Positions 26,063 through 35,706 are shown, numbered from the stretch's first letter. The stretch is 50,193 nucleotides of DNA from an uncultured Prevotellaceae bacterium (GCA_900317835.1 ONIL01000020.1:1-50193), one strand, 5' to 3'. The notes: generated from the sequence alone by a model not told the origin. Translations and numbers: made by a program.

Positions 26063-27538
26063 TTAGAATTGGGAGTAGAGGAAGGGCTGGACGGTGGCGC
26101 TGGCGAATTGAAGAACCAGCTGGATGAGGATGATGAAGATAACCAGCTTGACCCACCAGGGTGCGGCGATGAAGCGCTCTCGCAGGCGGTCCCAGATGTG
26201 TCGCGGCACAAAATGCAGACCGTAGATGATGGCCAGCATGAGACACCATGTGCTGCGGCGCGCAAGGAATACAGGCAGATAGGCCCACTCAAAGTCGGTG
26301 AAAATGCCGCGAATGACTTGTCCCGCGGCTTGGAAAGTATTGGCGCGGAAGAATATCCACAGCAGGGCCACGAAGCTGAAAGTTATCAGCCACGATGCAA
26401 AGCGGGTGAAGCGTGTGCTCTCGATGCGGTCGAGCCAGGGTTTACACATCTTGTGGATACACAGGGCAATACCATGCCCCGCACCCCATACGACAAAGGT
26501 CCATGCAGCACCGTGCCACAGGCCACCCAACAGCATGGTAACCATGAGGTTAAAGTATTGGCGTGCCGTGCCCTTGCGGTTACCGCCCAATGGAATGTAA
26601 ACATAATCGCGCAACCAGGTGGATAATGTGATGTGCCAGCGGTGCCAGAACTCGGTCACATTGAGCGAGCGGTATGGATAGTTGAAGTTGATGCCCAAAT
26701 TGAAGCCCATGATACTGCCAAGGCCGATGGCCATGTCGCTATATCCCGAGAAATCACAGTAGATCTGCATTGTGAAGCCAAGAACGGCCATCAGCAGTTC
26801 AAAACCCGTGTAGCCCGTGGGATTGCCAAAAGCGATGTTGTTATACTGGGCGATGTAATCGGCAAAGACGGCCTTCTTCAAAATACCCAGCATCACAAGC
26901 CACAGGCCACCGTAAATCATCTCGCGTGTAGCAGGCTTGTTTTGCTGCAGTTGCGGCATGAAGTCGCGTGCGCGAACGATGGGACCAGCCACCAGACATG
27001 GGAAATAGGAGAGGAAGAAAAGATACTCAAGGTAGTCATCGACAGGCTGTAACTTGCCCTTATAGACATCGACCACATAGCTGATGGTGCGGAATGTGTA
27101 GAACGAGATGCCAACAGGCATAATGAGATCCAGTGGCTGGAAATTTCCACCGACAAGGGCTTCGAGGTTGGACATGACAAAGTTGCTGTACTTGAAGAAC
27201 AGCAAGATGCCCAACGAGAAAACCAGCGATACTGACAGGGCAATGCGCCGCTGGGTGCGGTTCTTGCTCGATTCAATGAACTGCGCTACCCACCAGTCAA
27301 AAAAGGATGTGGCAACCAGCAACAGGAAGAATATACCGCTTGACTTGTAGAAGAAAAACAAGCTGAAGGCGATGACAAAAAGCATCATCTGCTTGCGGCG
27401 CGATTTGAGCATCGCATACACCGGCAAGAAGATAAGGAACAGTACCCAGAACAGTCCACTGGTGAACAGCATGGGCTCGTCGCGGTTAAAGGTGAACAGC
27501 GACAATAACTGGGTCATATCAATGGCATTTAATATCAT
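26063..27538 (-). CDS. MBOAT family O-acyltransferase (AlgI-like)
   Basis: 491 residues from the ATG at 27538; the frame stays open to 27634, but that overlaps the SGNH gene. ATG 27517 is an alternative. About ten or more membrane segments. MBOAT/AlgI signatures: SLNVTEFWHRWHITLSTWLRDYVYIPLGG and GGLWHGAAWTFVVWG with the conserved catalytic His. These enzymes carry acyl groups across the inner membrane for transfer to extracellular glycans such as alginate or peptidoglycan. It starts 4 bp after the SGNH gene, a pairing like PatA/PatB or AlgI/AlgJ. Last gene of the operon. Confidence 0.92.
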   Translation of the reverse strand: MILNAIDMTQLLSLFTFNRDEPMLFTSGLFWVLFLIFLPVYAMLKSRRKQMMLFVIAFSLFFFYKSSGIFFLLLVATSFFDWWVAQFIESSKNRTQRRIALSVSLVFSLGILLFFKYSNFVMSNLEALVGGNFQPLDLIMPVGISFYTFRTISYVVDVYKGKLQPVDDYLEYLFFLSYFPCLVAGPIVRARDFMPQLQQNKPATREMIYGGLWLVMLGILKKAVFADYIAQYNNIAFGNPTGYTGFELLMAVLGFTMQIYCDFSGYSDMAIGLGSIMGFNLGINFNYPYRSLNVTEFWHRWHITLSTWLRDYVYIPLGGNRKGTARQYFNLMVTMLLGGLWHGAAWTFVVWGAGHGIALCIHKMCKPWLDRIESTRFTRFASWLITFSFVALLWIFFRANTFQAAGQVIRGIFTDFEWAYLPVFLARRSTWCLMLAIIYGLHFVPRHIWDRLRERFIAAPWWVKLVIFIILIQLVLQFASATVQPFLYSQF

Positions 27539-27542
27539 GGCA

Positions 27543-28328
27543 TTATACTGGAGGCTGATAGATAACAATGCGGGAGGCACGGCTGATGCCTTCACCAGGG
27601 TAATCAAGACGAATCGGGTGGGCGCAAGAATCATTCATCCACTTGACGACGCGGTCCATCCACTTGTGGGCCGATGCTCGGGTGGGGTGGGCACCGTCAC
27701 GACTGCGCTCAAACTTGTCGTGGGCACTCAGGTAAAAGCAACCCTCGTCGATTTCCTGGGTCAACAAATCGTTGATGCCGGTATCCTCGTCCCAGTTGGG
27801 CGGGCCAATCCAGACATAAGGGATATCGCCGATTTCGGCAAGTATCTTTTTCAGGTGAGGCCTGCGTGCACTCTTGATGTTGGGGACGTACAATTCGTTG
27901 GCACCAAGGCAAACCATGACATAGTCGGGATGATATTTCCCCATCAACTCGGTTAACCGGGTGCTTTTCCCCCAGTAAAATGTGGAACTGCTGTACCAAA
28001 TGACCTCGATGAGCGTGTGACCGTTCTTGTCACAATAGGCGGCAAGGCGAGGTGCCAGGCCCTCGAGCATCGAGTCGCCAAAAAACAGAATGGTCTTGGC
28101 GGTAGTATCCATCGGTGCGCGCGTTAGCGTGGTGTCATCCTTGCTGTCAAGGGAGTCGCTTGCGACGTGAGTTTTTTGTGAAGATTGACTCAGCATGTCG
28201 CGGGCAAACGTCGATGTCTTGATATCAAGGCCACCCACGTGTATGCCATCCTGCCAGAAAGACAGGATGACAAAAAACACGAGAGCAGTTAACAGCAGGG
28301 ACCACAGGCCCCAGTAAGGCTTGTTCAT
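27543..28328 (-). CDS. SGNH/GDSL-type hydrolase or acyltransferase, membrane-anchored
   Basis: 261 residues. One N-terminal membrane helix (about 8-26) anchors a periplasmic SGNH domain. Block I is FFGDSMLEGL with the nucleophile Ser at about 86. Block III is VCLGANELY, and block V DGAHPT holds the Asp-x-x-His pair (about 208-214). With the MBOAT gene directly downstream it probably moves acetyl groups onto, or off, an envelope glycan. Start ATG at 28328, 41 bp after the epimerase gene. Confidence 0.88.
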   Translation of the reverse strand: MNKPYWGLWSLLLTALVFFVILSFWQDGIHVGGLDIKTSTFARDMLSQSSQKTHVASDSLDSKDDTTLTRAPMDTTAKTILFFGDSMLEGLAPRLAAYCDKNGHTLIEVIWYSSSTFYWGKSTRLTELMGKYHPDYVMVCLGANELYVPNIKSARRPHLKKILAEIGDIPYVWIGPPNWDEDTGINDLLTQEIDEGCFYLSAHDKFERSRDGAHPTRASAHKWMDRVVKWMNDSCAHPIRLDYPGEGISRASRIVIYQPPV

Positions 28329-28369
28329 CAGTTCTTGTTATGTGTCGTGTGTGAATGTTTTTGTGTCAA

Positions 28370-29539
28370 TTATTTGAGGAGTTTGATGCCCAAGCCGGGA
28401 CGGTCGTGAAGCGTGATTTTGCCGTTCTCGACGGTCATGCCGGTGAAGCGGTCGTTGGCGATGAGCAGGTTGCCGTCCAGGTCGGCATAGTCCACGACGG
28501 GCGACAGGTTGGCGGCAGCCGTCACGGCACAGGAGGTCTCGGTCATGCAGCCGATCATCACCTTCATGTCGAGGGCACGGGCCAGGGTAACCATCTTGTG
28601 GGCCTCATACAGACCGGTGCTCTTCATCAGCTTGATGTTGATTCCGTCATACACGCCCTTGAACCTGACGATGTCGGGCAGGCGTTGGAAGGCTTCGTCG
28701 GCGATGATGGGCAGCGGTGAACGCTCACGCAACCAGGCCGTTTCATCGATCCACGTCTTGTCGAACGGCTGCTCGACGAAGATGCAGTTGTGTTCCTTGA
28801 GCCAGTGGCACATCTCCAGTGCATATTCCTTGTTGTTCCAGCCCTGATTGCAATCGACGCAGATGGGCACGTCGGGCATCATCTCGTTGATGATGTTGAT
28901 GGTCGCCTGGTCCTGATCCAAACCCATCTTGGCCTTGATGAGCTTGTAGGGACGGGCCTCCTCGACCTTCTGGCGCACCACCTCAGGAGTGTCGATGCCG
29001 ATGGTGAAGCTGGTCACGGGTGTCTTGTCGGGATTGTAGCCCCAGATTTTGTACCAGGGTTGGCCCATGATTTTGCCCAGCAGGTCATGCAGGGCGATAT
29101 CGATACTGGCCTTGGCGGCACGGTTGTTTTCATCCACGTGGTCCACATAGTCGAGGATGTCCTCGATGCAGAAGGGGTCCTTGAACTGTTCCAGGTCGAG
29201 CTTGTTCAGGAACGTGGTCACGCTCTCAACGCTCTCTCCCAGATAGGGCGGCATCGATGCCTCGCCGTATCCTTTGATGCCCTCATACTCCAGTGTCACC
29301 TGCACGTCGGGGGTGGTGGTGCGGCTGTAGCGCGCCAGGTTGAAAGCGTGGCGCAGCTTGAGTTCATAGGGGAAGAACGACAGTTTCAGTTTGCCGGTCT
29401 TGGGCACTTGGTTGACACGTGGTACCGCATGGTGGCGGCGTCCCTTCTTGGTGACGCGCTCAACGGCGTTAATCGACACGGGCGATGCTGCGGCAATTGC
29501 CGTCAAGCCCATACCTGCGATGAATTTTCTTCTATCCAT
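28370..29539 (-). CDS. Dipeptide epimerase (L-Ala-D/L-Glu epimerase-like, enolase superfamily)
   Basis: 389 residues with a Tat-type signal (RRKFIAGMGLTAIAAASPV). Enolase-superfamily muconate/mandelate pattern: an N-terminal cap domain (about 45-160), then a barrel with KAKMG (about 201), CVDCNQGW (about 230), FVEQPF (about 258), IIADEAF (about 284) and GINIKLMKSTG (about 307). These correspond to the lysine acid-base pair and the three metal ligands of L-Ala-D/L-Glu epimerases. The product would be L-Ala-L-Glu from murein peptides. The NlpC/P60 gene just upstream supports this role. The export signal suggests it acts in the periplasm. Confidence 0.9.
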   Translation of the reverse strand: MDRRKFIAGMGLTAIAAASPVSINAVERVTKKGRRHHAVPRVNQVPKTGKLKLSFFPYELKLRHAFNLARYSRTTTPDVQVTLEYEGIKGYGEASMPPYLGESVESVTTFLNKLDLEQFKDPFCIEDILDYVDHVDENNRAAKASIDIALHDLLGKIMGQPWYKIWGYNPDKTPVTSFTIGIDTPEVVRQKVEEARPYKLIKAKMGLDQDQATINIINEMMPDVPICVDCNQGWNNKEYALEMCHWLKEHNCIFVEQPFDKTWIDETAWLRERSPLPIIADEAFQRLPDIVRFKGVYDGINIKLMKSTGLYEAHKMVTLARALDMKVMIGCMTETSCAVTAAANLSPVVDYADLDGNLLIANDRFTGMTVENGKITLHDRPGLGIKLLK

Positions 29540-29577
29540 AATTCTAAGTCCTTAGTTTTTAGTTCAATTCTAATGGG

Positions 29578-30732
29578 TTAAAAGTACCAGGGATGGTTCT
29601 TGAGGGCGACGATGCCCTTGGTGCCCACCATGCCCTTGATGCGGCTGGCACTCAGTGGTGAGTATAGGTAGGGATAATCACTGGCCTTGGGATCCAAGCT
29701 GTTGATTTTGACTTGACCCGAGCAGTGGATGTACTTGCCGTCGCGCAAGTAGATGCCCACATGGGTCACGCGGCCAGTCTTCTCGTTGCCGAAGAACAAC
29801 AGGTCACCCGTCTCGAACTGGTGCCAGTCGGTTCCTTTTTTCATGATCTTGCCGGTCAGGGCCTGCTGTGATGCGTCACGCTGCAGGATGATGCCGTTGC
29901 TCAGGTAGCTTACCTTAGTCAAGCCTGAACAGTCGGTGACCTTGGTCGAGGTGCCGCCCCACAGGTAGCTGGAACCCATCATGCGGCGTGCTGTCTTCTC
30001 GATTTGGGCCGCGCTGAAGCTTTGCTGGCTCCACTGCGACAATTCGGCCACGTCGGCAGCATCTACCCAGCCGGTGCGGCCGTCAGGAGTGGTGAGTTTG
30101 AGCCAACCGCCTTGAGCCGTCTTATACTCAAGGATGTTGCCCATCACCAGGTCGCTCACGGTCTCATCGCCATGAGCCTCGGTCACGAGGCGTGAATCAT
30201 AGGCAGTGACGATATAGCGCTTGGCCTTGCGCCACGTCTTCATTTGGGCCTCGGTCTTGAAAGCCAGTGAACTCTCGGGCACATAGGCGATGTAGTCATC
30301 AGCCATCTGCACGCGATACCAGTCTTCGCATTTCTCAAGCACCTTGACGGGAGCGCCCATGATGCCCTGTGTGGCAATTTCGGCGCTGTGTTTGGGCTCG
30401 GTGCGCAACGTGGCGATGCTCAACTTGACCAGCGCCCACTTGCGGGAGGCAGGAATGCCGTCCTCGAGTACTGTGATTTTATCGGTATAACCGCTGTAGC
30501 CGTTCTTGATCATGGCGGCTTGGATGGCCTTTTTCTGGGCCTGGGTGCCAACGGTGCCCGTCAACGTCCACCTGCCGCCTTGCTGCTTGGCGGTCACGTC
30601 CCAGATGGCGGTTCGCTTGTCGGGGGCGATGCGCTGCTTGAGGTCGGTCAGAGTCTCGATAGGGGTAATGGCAGCTGCAGCCAGAGTGGTCACAGCTAGC
30701 GCTAATGCGATAATTAATGATTTGATATTCAT
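29578..30732 (-). CDS. NlpC/P60 endopeptidase with SH3-like domains
   Basis: 384 residues from the ATG at 30732, which overlaps the stop of the transglutaminase gene (ATGA) and gives a proper signal peptide (MNIKSLIIALALAVTTLAAAA); the longer frame to 30777 is less likely. Order: a small N-terminal domain (about 25-95), SH3-like repeats (about 100-240), then the NlpC/P60 domain with catalytic Cys in TDCSGLTKVSYL (about 266) and His in GRVTHVGIYL (about 321). The family cuts D-Glu to diaminopimelate bonds in murein peptides, like YkfC. The dipeptide epimerase downstream would act on the L-Ala-D-Glu released. Confidence 0.93.
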   Translation of the reverse strand: MNIKSLIIALALAVTTLAAAAITPIETLTDLKQRIAPDKRTAIWDVTAKQQGGRWTLTGTVGTQAQKKAIQAAMIKNGYSGYTDKITVLEDGIPASRKWALVKLSIATLRTEPKHSAEIATQGIMGAPVKVLEKCEDWYRVQMADDYIAYVPESSLAFKTEAQMKTWRKAKRYIVTAYDSRLVTEAHGDETVSDLVMGNILEYKTAQGGWLKLTTPDGRTGWVDAADVAELSQWSQQSFSAAQIEKTARRMMGSSYLWGGTSTKVTDCSGLTKVSYLSNGIILQRDASQQALTGKIMKKGTDWHQFETGDLLFFGNEKTGRVTHVGIYLRDGKYIHCSGQVKINSLDPKASDYPYLYSPLSASRIKGMVGTKGIVALKNHPWYF

Positions 30733-32153
30733 TTCTTTATCGGTGTTATAGAGTTTACTTTCAGATGGCTGTCCCACTTGTCATAGAACAGGTTGCCCTT
30801 GCGCCACTCGACCTCACCAGGCTGGAAATCGACCGTCTCGCTGCGGATGTAGGTCTTGGGCGGACTCAGCACGTCGCCCACGCCCTCGTTGCTGGCCATG
30901 CGGTACACGTCGATACCGGTGGCATAGTAGTCGTTGAGCGCAGTGCCCACGGCGCTGCGGCCGAATGAGGGGTCGGTGGGTACCCAGCCAATGCCCTCGA
31001 AGTAGGTCTCGGCCCAGTCGTGCCAGTTGATTTCGTCGGGATGGAGCATCCAGCCGCTCTCCCAGCGGGCAGGGATGCCCAGCGAGCGCACGAGCGTGAT
31101 GTAGAGCAGCGCCACCTGTCCGCAGTCGCCATGGTTGTTCTCGAGGACATACTGCGGGATATTGGCCAGCGTGCTGTATTCACGCGCACCGGCCCAGGGC
31201 AGGTTGTGTCCGATCCATTCGTAGATTTTGGCGGCCTGGAGCACGGGGTTGGTCTCGTTGCCCACAATCTTACGGGCCAGGGCGCGCATCTCGTCGGTGA
31301 TGATGACATGGCGCGGCTCGTCGCCGGTGTACTTGATGTATTCGGGGTTGGTCTTGTCGTAGGGCTCCAGCATGGCGATGAGGTCTTGCTGGCTGATGTG
31401 GCGCTCACCCACGTCATAGGAGAAGGTGTACTCAAAGTGGGTCGGCTTGCCTTTCTCGGCCACGGCCTCCATATAGACAGTGTGGTGCTTGCTGCCCTGG
31501 CTATAGGTCACTGGGCGGTTGCTGCTCTCCAGGCGGATGTTGCGCTGGCGCAGGTTCTCGTAGGGTAACGGCATCCACACGCGCAGCGTCTCGCCGGCGG
31601 GCACAGCATCTGCATCGACGTCGAGGGTGAACGTGATGTTCACGTGGCGCCAGTCACGCACGTTGTTCTTGTCGGCAGGCGTGCGCATGGCCTCCAGGTA
31701 ATACTTGCGGCGTGTAAGGAACGACTCATGGTTGTCGGCGGCATTCTGCGCGGCAAACTCCTTGCCCAGCAACCACAGGTTGCCCACGCTCTTGCGGAAC
31801 CACATTTCCTTGCCGTCGATGTTCATCACCTCGAGGGCGCGGGTGTTCTTCCAGTGCTGTATTTGGGCGTCGGTGGCCTCGGGCATTTTTTCGCGAATCT
31901 TTTTCACGCCCTCCTCGGGGGTGATGCGGAAGTCGGTGCGGATGCGCTGCATGATGGTTCGCAGCGAGTCGATGCGCACGGCATCAGCCTGTCGCACCTT
32001 CTTGGGCAGGGACTTCATGACCTTCTCGGCACGGGCAAATTCTCCCTGTGCGATCAACTGGTCCACCTGGGGTTGCCAGTCGGGTGTGACCGCTGATCCG
32101 GCAAGCGCCAACAGGCCAAAAGCCAGTATCAACAATTGTTTTTTACCTTTCAT
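30729..32153 (-). CDS. Transglutaminase-like (papain-fold) secreted protein
   Basis: 474 residues with a signal peptide (KKQLLILAFGLLALAGSA). The N-terminal helical region (about 22-160) is followed by a beta domain and a transglutaminase core. The catalytic Cys is in NNHGDCGQVALLY (about 342), His in WHDWAETYF (about 377) and Asp in VPTDPSFG (about 393). Such proteins in Bacteroidota act as cysteine proteases or amidases in the envelope. It is the first gene of the five-gene operon and has a promoter element at 32188. Its stop codon overlaps the next start. A role in murein peptide processing is inferred from its neighbours. Confidence 0.9.
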   Translation of the reverse strand: MKGKKQLLILAFGLLALAGSAVTPDWQPQVDQLIAQGEFARAEKVMKSLPKKVRQADAVRIDSLRTIMQRIRTDFRITPEEGVKKIREKMPEATDAQIQHWKNTRALEVMNIDGKEMWFRKSVGNLWLLGKEFAAQNAADNHESFLTRRKYYLEAMRTPADKNNVRDWRHVNITFTLDVDADAVPAGETLRVWMPLPYENLRQRNIRLESSNRPVTYSQGSKHHTVYMEAVAEKGKPTHFEYTFSYDVGERHISQQDLIAMLEPYDKTNPEYIKYTGDEPRHVIITDEMRALARKIVGNETNPVLQAAKIYEWIGHNLPWAGAREYSTLANIPQYVLENNHGDCGQVALLYITLVRSLGIPARWESGWMLHPDEINWHDWAETYFEGIGWVPTDPSFGRSAVGTALNDYYATGIDVYRMASNEGVGDVLSPPKTYIRSETVDFQPGEVEWRKGNLFYDKWDSHLKVNSITPIKK

Positions 32154-32187
32154 GTCTCTATTCTGTATCTTGTGATAAAACAGATGG

Positions 32188-32195
32188 CAAAGTTA
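32188..32195 (-). promoter_or_regulatory. -7 element for the transglutaminase operon
   Basis: CAAAGTTA on the plus strand (TAACTTTG on the minus strand), 35 bp upstream of the start at 32153. Confidence 0.6.
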
Positions 32196-32439
32196 TTAAA
32201 AAAGAATGACTTTAACACATTTTCCTAGTAAAAACATATTTTAATCCTGAAAAAACGACAGTCTTGGCAATTGCAGGCATGAAATAATTAAGGCCATTAG
32301 TGGATGTTTGAAGCATCCCTTCATCGATGATACTTGATGGTAATGGAAATACTGTCTATTTTTTTGACATTATTTCTGGTTAATAGGTGATTCTATGAAA
32401 ATTGTTTGGTTTTGTGCTTTCTATTATGATAAAATGCTG

Positions 32440-32447
32440 TAAATTTG
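32440..32447 (+). promoter_or_regulatory. -7 element for the LRR protein gene
   Basis: TAAATTTG; TTTG boxes occur at 32405 and 32411, but spacing to the -7 element is longer than usual (25 bp or more). It would give a leader of about 70 nt before the ATG at 32525. Confidence 0.5.
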
Positions 32448-32524
32448 CCGACAAACGGCTTAGCATCACAACAATCTTCCTAGGCAAGAAGTAACATCTT
32501 TATTAACCTTAATATAGCAATGAC

Positions 32525-34363
32525 ATGAAAAAAATCTTTTTTACCCTGATGGCACTGCTACTGGCTGTGCAGTTGAATGCTCAAGATCAGACTGATCCTC
32601 CAGGTATTTCAGTTAACCCTCTCGGAGAAGGTTTAACTGGTGTGATTGTAGAAGTGTTTCACGATAATCCAGAAGTGCAACTCTATTATCGTTTTGCAAT
32701 GATAGAGAGTGAGGATTATTTATGGTCAGACTGGTCAGAATATACCGGTGCCCTATGTTTTACAGCAATCGGTGAATATCGGGTTGAAGCCTATGCTGTC
32801 GCTCCAGGACTAACACCAAGTTATATTTGTATTGCGGAATTTTATGTCCAAGAGCCTGACCCTCATGATGATATGTATTATAGACAGATATCGGACTTTG
32901 GTGTTGATGGTATTTATTATAGATACACCAGTGATTCCACAGTAATGGTGAGCATGAACGACACTTACGATTATCCATATACTGAACCTTTTGGATGGGA
33001 ACTATACAGTGTCGGTCCCTATTCTGGTGATGTAATCATTCCACCGACTGTTGAATATAAAGGCAACATATTTACTGTTGAGGGCATTGACAATCATGCA
33101 TTTATTAATTGTGCTTTGACAAGTATCACTCTGCCAAACACGATCAAGTATATATTAAGTAAAGCGTTTGTCCATGCCACTATCGAGAGCGGCAGCATCT
33201 TTATCCCGGCCTCGGTAACAACCATCGAACCAGGTGCATTTGCCGATTGCTACGATCTGAATTCAGTGCGAGTCGAAGAGAACAATCCAGTCTATGACTC
33301 TCGCGATAACTGCAATGCAATTATCGAGACTGCCACCAATACGCTTGCCGTTGCATTCAACGCCTCTACCATGCCATCGACTGTGACCGCCATTGGAGAT
33401 AATGCGTTTGCTGGAGATGCATATTCAGGTTGGGCTTACTATAGTGGTTGCTCATTAACTGATTATGTCATACCCAATTCTATTAAAACCATCGGTAATA
33501 AGGCCTTTTACCTATGTACTGGTTTGAATAGTGTTGACTTTGACAATGAACTCACTTCCATCGGCGATTATGCATTTGCCATCTGTAATAACTTGAAAAA
33601 TGTCACGATTCCCGATAAAACCATCACTATCGGCAACGGGGCATTTGCTCACTGCTATAATTTGAATAGTGCGATTATTGGCAATTCGGTAACCAGCATT
33701 GGCGACGAGGCTTTCTACATGTGCGATGGTTTGGTTAATTTATCCATCGGCAACTCAGTAAAAAGTATAGGTAAAGAAGCCTTTTGGCGTTGTGATCAGT
33801 TGACAAGTATCATTTTTCCCAACTCAGTTGAATCTATTGGAGACCTTGCGTTTAACGAATGCAGTGGCTTAACAAGTATCACTTTTGGAGATGCACTTAC
33901 ATCGATTGGTAGGAGTGCCTTTAGTGACTGTAGCGGCCTGAAAAGCATTAAAATCCCCAACTCCGTGACATCCATAGGACAGCATGCATTTTATCGTTGC
34001 ACAGGCCTGCAACGCATCATATGTATGTCAATACCACCACTGGATATTGATAGTGAGCGCTTTAATTGCTATGGCATTAACATCTATGAGCAGGCCACAT
34101 TGTTTGTCCCTGCCGAAGCCGTGGCTGTTTATCGGGCGCATGGGGAGTGGGGCAAGTTTTTGCGCATCGTGCCGTTTATCGGGGCGGGACCAGGTGACAT
34201 CAACGGTGACGGCAATATCGCCATCAATGACGTGACAGGCCTAATCGACATGTTGTTGAGCGATGAAGAACAGCCCGCATGGCTGGATGTGAATGGTGAC
34301 GGCGCCGTCAATGTCAAGGACATTACTGAGCTTATCGACATTCTGCTCAATGGCGACAATTGA
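32525..34363 (+). CDS. BspA-like leucine-rich-repeat surface protein with dockerin-like C-terminus
   Basis: 612 residues. Signal peptide MKKIFFTLMALLLAVQLNAQ. An N-terminal beta domain (about 25-130) is followed by LRR_5/BspA repeats (about 150-510), with recurring units of the form TSIGDEAFYMCDGLVNLSIG and SIPNSVTSIGQHAF type. The C-terminus (about 558-612) has two dockerin-like calcium loops, GDINGDGNIAINDVTGLIDMLL and DVNGDGAVNVKDITELIDILL. BspA proteins bind host or matrix proteins at the cell surface. The dockerin-like end is common in Bacteroidota LRR proteins; its partner is unknown. Monocistronic, with a strong terminator after it. Confidence 0.92.
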   Translation: MKKIFFTLMALLLAVQLNAQDQTDPPGISVNPLGEGLTGVIVEVFHDNPEVQLYYRFAMIESEDYLWSDWSEYTGALCFTAIGEYRVEAYAVAPGLTPSYICIAEFYVQEPDPHDDMYYRQISDFGVDGIYYRYTSDSTVMVSMNDTYDYPYTEPFGWELYSVGPYSGDVIIPPTVEYKGNIFTVEGIDNHAFINCALTSITLPNTIKYILSKAFVHATIESGSIFIPASVTTIEPGAFADCYDLNSVRVEENNPVYDSRDNCNAIIETATNTLAVAFNASTMPSTVTAIGDNAFAGDAYSGWAYYSGCSLTDYVIPNSIKTIGNKAFYLCTGLNSVDFDNELTSIGDYAFAICNNLKNVTIPDKTITIGNGAFAHCYNLNSAIIGNSVTSIGDEAFYMCDGLVNLSIGNSVKSIGKEAFWRCDQLTSIIFPNSVESIGDLAFNECSGLTSITFGDALTSIGRSAFSDCSGLKSIKIPNSVTSIGQHAFYRCTGLQRIICMSIPPLDIDSERFNCYGINIYEQATLFVPAEAVAVYRAHGEWGKFLRIVPFIGAGPGDINGDGNIAINDVTGLIDMLLSDEEQPAWLDVNGDGAVNVKDITELIDILLNGDN

Positions 34364-34389
34364 TTGATCTTGTCCTTGCTGGGCTAATA

Positions 34390-34453
34390 AGAATTACGCC
34401 AATCAAGCGAAAGGATTAATCTCCTGAATCATTCGCTTGATTGGCGTAATTCT
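34390..34453. terminator. Bidirectional terminator with a 22-bp perfect stem
   Basis: Arms at 34390-34411 and 34432-34453 are perfect reverse complements (centre ATTACGCCAATCAAGCG) with a 20-nt loop. It lies between the convergent LRR gene (ends 34363) and GlmU-like gene (ends 34477). Confidence 0.85.
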
Positions 34454-34476
34454 CTATTTATTAGTTGATCGATGTC

Positions 34477-35673
34477 TTACTTGTAGCGGTCGCTGATGTT
34501 GTAGATGGCCTTGTAGATGTTGCGGTCAATGTCGGTCAAGGCGATATTGCGCCGTGCCATGACGCGCTCGGCAATGGTATAGAAGGTCTCGAGTGGGACA
34601 TTCTTGAATCCTGCTGCGGCACTGCCCTCCTGGAACGAGGCAACAAAGTTGCGGGGGAATCCCGCACCGTGAATGTTGACGCCGACTCCTAGGACAGTGG
34701 CGGTGTTGATCATGCCATTGACGCCAATCTTGCTGTGGTCGCCCATGAACAGTCCGCAAAATTGCAGTCCTGTGCGCTCAAAGCGCTTGCTGGCATAGTT
34801 CCACAATTTGATCTCGCCATAATCGTTCTTGAGGTTGCTGGCTGTCGTTCCGCCGCCGATGTTGCACCACTCGCCGATGACAGCATCACCCAGGAAGCCC
34901 TCGTGGGCCTTGTTGCTGTAGCCGATGAAGACCGAATTCTCGACCTCGCCGCCTATCTTGCAGTGCGGCCCCAATGTGGTCGCTCCATAGACTTTAGCGC
35001 CTATTCTCACCTTCGCGTCGTGGCAGGCGGCAAAGCCGCCACGGATGCAGGCACCCTCCATCACTTCGACATCCTTGCCGATGTAAATAGGGCCATCGTG
35101 TGTGTTAAGCATGGCTCCCTCGACGTAAGCCCCCTCTTCGACAAAGATGCGGGACGGGTCGCCGATGACCGTGTTGGTTGCCGATAGCGGCTGTGACTCT
35201 CGTCCGTCGGTCATGCGGTCGAAATCCTGGGCGAGCACAGTGCCGTTGAACTCAAAGATGTCATACAGATGCTTGATAACCAACGGCAAGTTGTGGGGGT
35301 ATACCACGCGGGTGTAGTGGTGCGTGTCATAGTCATGGGCACTGCCATTGAAGGCAATCAACTCCTCGCCGACCATCAGCGCTTCGCCCAGTTGCAGATC
35401 AAGCACTTGCTGCGCCAATTCTGGAGTGGGGATAACGTGACCGGCAACCATGAGGTTGCTGCTGCGGCGGGCGTGCAACGGGAACTTCTTCTTGAGGTAG
35501 GGCACAGTGAGGTAGCTGTAACTTGCCTCGCCGAGCATGGATTGCCACTTCTCGGCAATGGTGGTGATGCCCACACGCAGCATGGCGGTAGGGCGGGTGT
35601 AGGTGAACGGCATCAAGTGCTTGCGCACCTCATTGTCGTCGAACAGGATAATGTTGCGTCCAGACTTCTTCAT
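34477..35673 (-). CDS. GlmU-like putative sugar nucleotidyltransferase with hexapeptide repeats
   Basis: 398 residues. The N-terminal region (about 1-185) is a reduced nucleotidyltransferase-like domain (IILFDDNEVRKHLMPFTYTRPTAMLRVGI). The C-terminal left-handed beta-helix (about 190-350) has hexapeptide repeats such as IYIGKDVEVMEGACIRG and VIGEWCNIGGGTTASNLKND, resembling the acetyltransferase part of GlmU. This is a Bacteroidota family distinct from true GlmU. The substrate is probably a sugar-1-phosphate, but this is inferred. Promoter element at 35699-35706. Confidence 0.88.
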   Translation of the reverse strand: MKKSGRNIILFDDNEVRKHLMPFTYTRPTAMLRVGITTIAEKWQSMLGEASYSYLTVPYLKKKFPLHARRSSNLMVAGHVIPTPELAQQVLDLQLGEALMVGEELIAFNGSAHDYDTHHYTRVVYPHNLPLVIKHLYDIFEFNGTVLAQDFDRMTDGRESQPLSATNTVIGDPSRIFVEEGAYVEGAMLNTHDGPIYIGKDVEVMEGACIRGGFAACHDAKVRIGAKVYGATTLGPHCKIGGEVENSVFIGYSNKAHEGFLGDAVIGEWCNIGGGTTASNLKNDYGEIKLWNYASKRFERTGLQFCGLFMGDHSKIGVNGMINTATVLGVGVNIHGAGFPRNFVASFQEGSAAAGFKNVPLETFYTIAERVMARRNIALTDIDRNIYKAIYNISDRYK

Positions 35674-35698
35674 AGCGTCACTGATTGATTTGTGGGGG

Positions 35699-35706
35699 CA
35701 AAAGTA
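35699..35706 (-). promoter_or_regulatory. -7 element for the GlmU-like gene
   Basis: CAAAAGTA on the plus strand (TACTTTTG on the minus strand), 26 bp upstream of the start at 35673. Confidence 0.6.

Larger units (their letters stand above)
32154..32524. other. Divergent intergenic region
   Basis: 371 bp, AT-rich. It holds the minus-strand promoter for the operon ending at 26063 (32188-32195) and the plus-strand promoter for the LRR protein (32440-32447). No ORF or strong hairpin seen in the middle. Confidence 0.6.
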
